From assembly GCA_948150685.1 (NCBI GenBank), contig OX411307.1, positions 105,373,968-105,437,967 of the forward strand: a DNA stretch of 64,000 nt, in the 5' to 3' direction. Origin of the DNA: Rhaphigaster nebulosa. Taxonomy: Eukaryota; Arthropoda; Insecta; Hemiptera; Pentatomidae. Each line of letters begins with the position of its first letter. Position 1 is the first letter of the stretch. The notes under the pieces were generated by a model that saw only the letters and a program-made list of their open reading frames with translations, made no database searches and had not been told where the DNA came from. Of this stretch, positions 58,410 to 64,000 are shown one piece after another. Position numbers and translations under genes: made by a program.

Positions 58410-61130
58410 CACAGTTATGACTAAGATCCTAAACTCCAGTCACATTAATGCACAATCCCTTATTGCCCATTATGATGAATTTCAACAATATTTTCTTGAT
58501 GATTTTTATCACATAACAGCCGTATCGGAAACCTGGCTAAAACCTTTTATCACTTCTTCCCTAGTATCTCTTCCTAATTACTCTTTCCTATGACATGATA
58601 GACCTGATCGCACGGGATGTGGTGTCGGACTATATGTTCATGACAGTCTAAAGGCCAAAATCCTACTAATCAACTTCGCCTTCCTTTCCTCACATAGAAT
58701 ACATGTTTGTTGAAACTTCAACTATCTCTTCTCCTCTGTTATATGCCATTGTCTGCTGACCTCCTCGTGTCCCATTCGGCAACACCTTCGAATCCTCCCT
58801 TCTCCAACTGGTTTCTACCTATACCAATATCATTATCTTTGGTGATTTTAACATTAATATGGTATCTGAATCCAGTGATAAATCATTTCTTATGGATCTA
58901 GTGTCTTCCCTGAATCTTTACCACATTTCTTATTCTCCCACCCATCACACACAATTTTGTCCTGGTTAGACATTCACATTTCTGATTCACCCATGAAAAT
59001 TCTCTCTTCTTCCCAGCATTCCTGTTCCTTTTCTTTCATCACACAACATTATCCATATTTCATACGACCTACCCGTCAAATCCTTTGCTCCAAAAGTTGT
59101 TTCATATCGTAGTTTGGACCTCCTCTCATATAAATCCCTTCGACCGGACCTGTATACTTTCCCCTGGGACGTCATATATTCCTATAATTCTATAGATCCC
59201 ATGGTTTCCACCCTTACCTCAAACCTACAATCCGTATAAGGCATTCATGCTCCCCTTAAAACCCGAACCTTATGCCGTCCCACTGCTCCTTGGCTAACCC
59301 CTGAAATAAAGCAAATGATAAGAAGAGAAGCAGCAAGACGCAAATTTCGTCGCACCCGTTTTTCAGGTGATTTTGCGTCTTTCAAACAGCTGCGCAATGA
59401 AACCCAATCCGCAGTCCGACGTGCCAAATCCCTCCACATCCATTCTCCCCTTTCCAATGCTCCTAATTCCAAATCCAAATGGAAGATCCTTCGAAAACTA
59501 TCCGCACCAGAATCCAAAAACCTGAGTTCGCCCCAGACGATCTCAATGACTATTTCTTATACTCTGCTTCTAGTCCTTCACCTGTTGCTGATTACGAACA
59601 TCATACCTTCAACCCAGAAAAATTCTTTTTCTCCCATGTATCAAAAACCCCACACCAATGATTATGGTCCTGACAATATCCCAGTAAAGCTAATAAAATC
59701 CTGTTTCCCAACTCTTATGCCCCTTCTCTATCAAATTTACAACTTTTCTCTACAAAATTCCATATTCCCCTCTTCATGGAAAACTGCCCTAGTCCGACCA
59801 TTAAATAAAATTACAAATCCTTCCTCACATCATGACTTCCATCCGATTTCTCTCCTCTCAAACCTCTCAAAACCACTGGAACGCCTTGTACAAATTCAAC
59901 TTTCAAACTTCTTAGAAGAGCGTTCCCTCATTAACACACTCCAACCTGGCTTTCGACATGGCTACTCAACACAATCTGCTCTCCTGAAAATAACCCATGA
60001 CCTCCAAACCGCCATTGAACACCAAAACCTGACCATCCTCATCTTTTTAGATTTCTCCAAAGCTTTTGACACAGTTGACCATAACATCCTCCTTAAGAAA
60101 CTATAAAGTCTTCCTTTATCCAGCAGTGCTATGCACTGGTTCCAATCCTTCCTCTCAGATCGGATGCAGTATGTAGTCTTTCCAGATCAACCTCCATCCA
60201 AGACACTGTCCCTCAGAGTTCCTCTTTGTCTTCTACTCTATTTGCTATTTATATTCATGACCTCCCCCTTCTTATCCATCACTCCCAATACCATATCTAT
60301 GCTTAAGATTTCCAAATATACCTGTTCTTCCCGCCCTCTGAACTATTACTAGCTACAAAAAGACTCCAGGAGGACTTCAATCGAATAAGTCACTGGGCTG
60401 TTGCTAAAGAGCTGAAGTTGAATGCAGAGAAGACAAAGGCAATTGTAATAGGTTCCCATCACCTCCTTAAAACTATTCCTCATATTCCAACCTTGTTCCT
60501 AAATAATAATCCCATTAAGTTCCAGCCAACCATAAAAAATCTTGGAATCACTTTTGGCCAAACTCTTTCCAGGAAAAACCCTGTCTCTGATATTTCCCAT
60601 TGTACCTTTTCCACCTTAAAGCGACTAAATTACCTTCGTAACCTATTCCCATTTGAAACCCCAAAACTCCTAGTTTCCTCCTAAATATTTCTCCACTTTG
60701 ACTACTGTTGTACAGTGTACAGGGGGGTCTCGAGGGGGACCTCGAGGCAAAAATAAAACAATTGATAAACTGCTTTGTACGATTTATCTTCAGGATCGCC
60801 TCTGTCTCCTGATTCTATGAAGAGTTGAAGTGGCTGTACCCTTCCTACCGTCGTAAGTACTTCCTGGCATCCTTCCTCTACCAAGTCATCCAATCCTGCC
60901 GTCTATCGTACATCTTCGACCTCCTTCATTCTCGCCATACCCGTTCTCGGTCTTCAGATTTATATATAACGGCCCTCCGATCCGCAGGCTTTGATAGATC
61001 TTTTCTCATCCGATCCTCATCCCTATGGAATTCCATTCCTTCTTCCATCCGTTGCTCCAATACTCTTCCTACCTTTAAATCCCATCTATTCATTCACTTC
61101 ATGTCCATGCAGTTCCAAAAGATTTGTTAA
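58410..61130 (+). pseudogene. CR1-like LINE ORF2, endonuclease and reverse transcriptase
   Basis: Endonuclease start SHINAQSLIAHYDEFQQYF and AVSETWLKP (58438-58548), then DRTGCGVGLYVHD. Linker MIRREAARRKFRRTRFSGDF (59315-59374). The frame 59315-60106 holds the RT fingers: DNIPVKLIKSC, SSWKTALVRPLNK, LINTLQPGFRHGYSTQSALL and LIFLDFSKAFDTVDHNIL (60039-60090). The catalytic box near 60298-60309 reads YA-stop-D. Then ELKLNAEKTKAIVIGSHHLL, IKNLGITFGQTLS, and the end FLIRSSSLWNSIPSSIRCSN (60997-61055). Many breaks; inactive. Confidence 0.82.
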
Positions 61131-61461
61131 TAGGTATTCCTTATTTTCAACTAAAATTTGCACCCAATTATGTATTAATGCATTATTTTTACTTTTATTA
61201 TTAATATAAATTTATTCTCTTTCACTGTATTTATTTTTAATGTATTAATATTGCAAGTTTATTTTTCCTTAAAGGTTTAAAAGTTATGTCATTATTATTT
61301 ATTATGATTTTTTTTTCTTATTTGTTTATTTATGCTATTATTTACTCAACATCATATTCTTTTTTGTTCTACTCTAAGGCTCTACTGATTTTACATGTAA
61401 TATTATTCTAAAGGGACGTGTCCCGGAATAAATAAAGAATTTATTATTATTATTATTATTA

Positions 61462-62095
61462 TAAATGGAATAATATTTTTCTACCCAAGGCAGAATATAA
61501 ACTGCAAATAAAATTGTCTATAAGCTTGACATTTGAGTCATTTGATGACAAACTGACCAATAAAGAAGGGTCACAGTATACAATTCTCATCAGGAGTTAT
61601 ATTTATCCTGCAAGTGGTCCAAGTATGCACAGGTCTGACTCGTGACAACTGAGGTGGCAATTTGGTTATTGCAAAACTCCAATTCCATCAAGATAGGAGG
61701 CAAGGTAGTCTTGGCCAGTTAGAATGTGAAAGACTGTAACTGCTCTAGATAAGGCATCAATGGCGCCTTAAGAAACCAATGTATCTCAACTCTTATCAAT
61801 AGAAATGTCTGAGAGATAGGACTCCATCCACCTAATGAACACCGAGTAAAAATTTGCTTTTATAAAGTGTAAAATGAAGCAAGGATGGAAATGTCGAAAA
61901 GAAAGATGAGACAAAGTAGATGAAGGTGTAGGGAAGTTGTGGTCCTATCGCCTAATCTTCTGAGTGGAGCCAAGTCGCCCTTCTTCCTGAGGGATCTTAA
62001 ACATTCAGGGGGCCAGTTGTCCTGAGGATACAGATTGAAATAAGTTAAGACTCAAGAAATGGGAGTGCAATATCATCATAACGACCCACAAGATA
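61462..62095. other. Region between LINE remnants
   Basis: No motif recognised with confidence. Base composition is less AT-rich than intron sequence, so it may be the unrecognisable 5' part of the next LINE remnant. Confidence 0.35.
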
Positions 62096-62850
62096 GGAAG
62101 CTCAAGCAATTGTGGAAACTATAGGCCTATATGTCTCTCCCAGGTATTCTATAAGCTTTACTCCTCTATTTTGGAAAGGAAACTCAGAGCAATTGTTGAA
62201 GGTGAGTTGGAAGAGAAGCAAGCTGAATTTAGACCCCACCACAAGATACAAGGCCCGCATCTTTTCACTCAAGACAATTATTGACAATGGGACGAGCATT
62301 TACCTAGTATTCGTAAATAAAGGCAGCCTTTGACTCAGTTTCTAGACAAGAAATATAGGCAGCTTTAGCTGCTAAAAATGTGCCCAGGGAATCAATATGT
62401 GTGATAAACTCTACTTACCACGACTCTAAAGGCATAATTAGAATAAATCAAACAAAATCTGGGACTTTCGACATGAGTATAAAGGAGTTGAACAAGGAGA
62501 CAGTCTTATTTCTCTCCTTTTCATCATATTCATGGATGAAATTTTAAAAACATACAAGAAGAGGAGGACACGGACAGTCATGGAAAAGTGAAAATGAGGA
62601 TAGTACTAGCTCAAGTTCTGGTTTTCGCAGACAATATTGTCCTCATAGCTGATTCAAGTGAAAATCTCCAGCAAGCGGTCATTGAGTGGGAAGCTGAGCT
62701 GGAAAGAAATGGTATGGCACTAAATGCAAGGAAAAACAAGGTGATGCAGATTTGTCATGAGGAAGAAAAGGTGATAGTTCACTGCAAGGATATTTAGTAA
62801 CAGTAGACGACCACACTTACCTTGGAATAGTGCTCAGCAGAAATGGAAAA
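62096..62850 (+). pseudogene. LINE reverse-transcriptase remnant, copy 1
   Basis: NCGNYRPICLSQVFYKLYSS and ILERKLRAIVEGELEEKQAE (62107-62230), KAAFDSVSRQEI (62325), GVKQGDS-like (62490), LVFADNIVLIADSSENLQQA (62620-62678) with the box FADN instead of F/YADD, ELERNGMALNARKNKVM, and TVDDHTYLGIVLSRNG (62800-62848). Frameshifted. Clade not assigned. Confidence 0.7.
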
Positions 62851-64000
62851 ATGATATCATCATTCCAATCCACATGAAAGGTTCCAAGGTAGAGTGCTAC
62901 CAGCCTATATGCCTGTCATCCATAACCCTGAAGTTGTACTCCAGAATATTAGAAAGAAGGCTAAGAAGAATTTTAGAACATGAGCTTCAGGAAAAATAAG
63001 CAGTATTCAGATCTGGACGACAAACCCAAGACAATATTTTCATTCACTATTCGATGTATTATTGATAAGTTTATTGAAAGGGACAAAAAGATTTACCTCG
63101 CCTTCCTAGATCTTTCTGATAATGTACCCCGGGTGAAACTCAAGCAGGCACTAGAAGACAAAGGAGTTCCCATTAACTTAACTCAGGAAATCCTTAGCTT
63201 ATACCGAAAAGTATATGAGATAGTCAGGCTCAACACCAATAAATCAGACAGATTTGAAATGGAAGCATGAGTAAAGCAAGGGGACTGCTTAAGCTCATTA
63301 CTGTTTGTAATATACAAGGACAGAATAACATGGGAAGTAAAACTAAATATGGGATTTTTTCCATTTTCTCAAAACACACTCACATTGCCTCACTCGAATG
63401 AACGATTGTCAAACAACTGAGTATCCAAAATGGCTGAAATTTTGGTAAGTACCTTTCAAAGCAATTACAAACACATTCCCCAACTTTTGCTGAAGAGTGC
63501 TGTCATCTTCATGCTGAGGTCAGAAACTTTTCAGACTAAGCTTGCATATGGTTGTGTCAAAAAGTGGTTCTAGGGAACAAGAAAATGCAATTTGTAGCAG
63601 CTTAAATCTGGAACAGGTCAACGTATACCAATATTTAGGAATTGAAATATGTAATAATGACAGGTTGGATTCCAAAATAAACCAGCGCATAAGGAAAGCA
63701 ACAAATGTGTATTACCAACTTTGCAATGACATAAGTAGGAAAAATGAAGTGGAGATGAAGACAAAGATGACAGTACATAAACAACTCTTTATCCCTACAC
63801 TGACATATGCATTAAAAAATTTGAGAGCTGCATACAAGCCACACAGATGAAATTCCAGAGGAAAGCTCTTGGTAAGCCAAGATTTGATCGAATGAGAAAT
63901 CAGAGGATAAGAGAAAGGACGGGACAGTGACCGCTAATAGAAAACATCCATAGAAGAGAATTGATGTGGTTCGGCCATGTACAAAGAATGCCAATCAACA
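62851..64000 (+). pseudogene. LINE reverse-transcriptase remnant, copy 2, runs off the window
   Basis: Starts again at the RT fingers directly after copy 1: PICLSSITLKLYSRILERRL (62909-62968), then SGRQTQDNIF-like, KKIYLAFLDLSDNVPRVKLK (63087-63146, where the motif A core is altered), VKQGDCLSSLLFVIYKDRIT (63270-63330). An unrelated or very decayed 200 bp follows, then NVYQYLGIEICNNDRLDSKI and QLFIPTLTYALKNLRAAYKP (63625-63842), RRELMWFGHVQRM (63955-63993). A different LINE from copy 1, by wording, though related. Confidence 0.7.

Larger units (their letters stand above)
56612..61461 (+). mobile_element. CR1-like LINE, near full length, with PHD-finger ORF1
   Basis: Starts at or near the right flank of the Penelope element and ends with AATAAATAAAGAATTTATTA and a (TTA)n tail at 61436-61461. 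It has a leader of about 400 nt, ORF1 (57014-57910) and ORF2 (58410-61130). A truncated relative lies at 8960-10400 and shorter pieces at 27043-27270 and 50906-51600. A microsatellite tail rather than poly-A fits CR1/L2-like elements. Confidence 0.78.

Noticed and set aside
53525..64000. N-terminal exon or exons of Spt20
   Set aside because: Expected from the acceptor at 53524, but no minus-strand segment resembling the first about 60 residues was found; the region is transposon-filled.

Overview
The window is nuclear DNA of an arthropod, most likely an insect with a large AT-rich genome. The signs are a spliced host gene with canonical GT-AG introns, very long (TA)n microsatellites, and a dense load of decayed transposable elements: non-LTR retrotransposons of several clades, Penelope-like elements, mariners, piggyBac, tRNA-derived SINEs and foldback elements. 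I cannot name the species from sequence alone. Nothing bacterial or viral was seen.

One host gene runs through most of the window on the minus strand: a homologue of Spt20 (SUPT20H/FAM48A), a subunit of the SAGA transcriptional co-activator. Eight exons are supported by similarity to the human protein as I remember it, by consensus splice sites and by matching reading phase: 53390-53524, 43523-43720, 15143-15361, 14696-14827, 12229-12539, 3297-3510, 3109-3199 and 2351-2899. A ninth, terminal exon at 588-665 is probable. Together they give about 1.9 kb of coding sequence spread over about 53 kb. The N-terminal exon or exons lie beyond the right edge or were not recognised.

Almost everything else is intron or upstream sequence filled by transposons. 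Region by region: 0.6-2.3 kb holds two SINE remnants. 3.6-8.8 kb is a minus-strand Penelope-like element (GIY-YIG endonuclease and hammerhead-like terminus) apparently split by an R2-clade LINE with a restriction-like endonuclease. 9.0-10.4 kb is a CR1-like LINE remnant. 17.0-17.25 kb is a striking TA-cored palindrome. 18.6-20.7 kb has LINE remnants, one interrupted by a 468-bp palindromic Penelope-derived element. 21.7-22.9 and 24.2-25.5 kb are two mariners with TA target duplications. 27.3-28.0 kb is a TTAA-bounded candidate with 44-bp subterminal repeats. 29.1-31.8 kb is an RTE LINE containing a SINE. 34.65-37.6 kb is a long-TIR element carrying a decayed Cys-rich ORF. 36.5-40.0 kb adds MITE and foldback repeats. 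41.6-42.3 kb is a Jockey fragment. 42.9-43.4 kb holds two palindromic Penelope-type elements side by side. 43.7-45.2 kb is a tandem duplication that copies an Spt20 splice acceptor. 45.4-52.6 kb is a 7.2-kb piggyBac with a complete-length LINE and a second LINE fragment inside it. 53.5-54.1 kb is a mariner remnant. 54.2-56.6 kb is a Penelope-like element with 12-bp target duplications. 56.6-61.5 kb is a near-full-length LINE with a PHD-finger ORF1. 61.5-64.0 kb holds two further LINE reverse-transcriptase remnants.

The only gene likely to be functional is Spt20. All transposon ORFs seen carry stops, frameshifts or lost catalytic residues. The most unusual material is the set of palindromic, hammerhead-bearing mini Penelope elements, the long-TIR element with the Cys-rich protein, the LINE with a target duplication of about 100 bp, and the duplicated splice acceptor inside Spt20.
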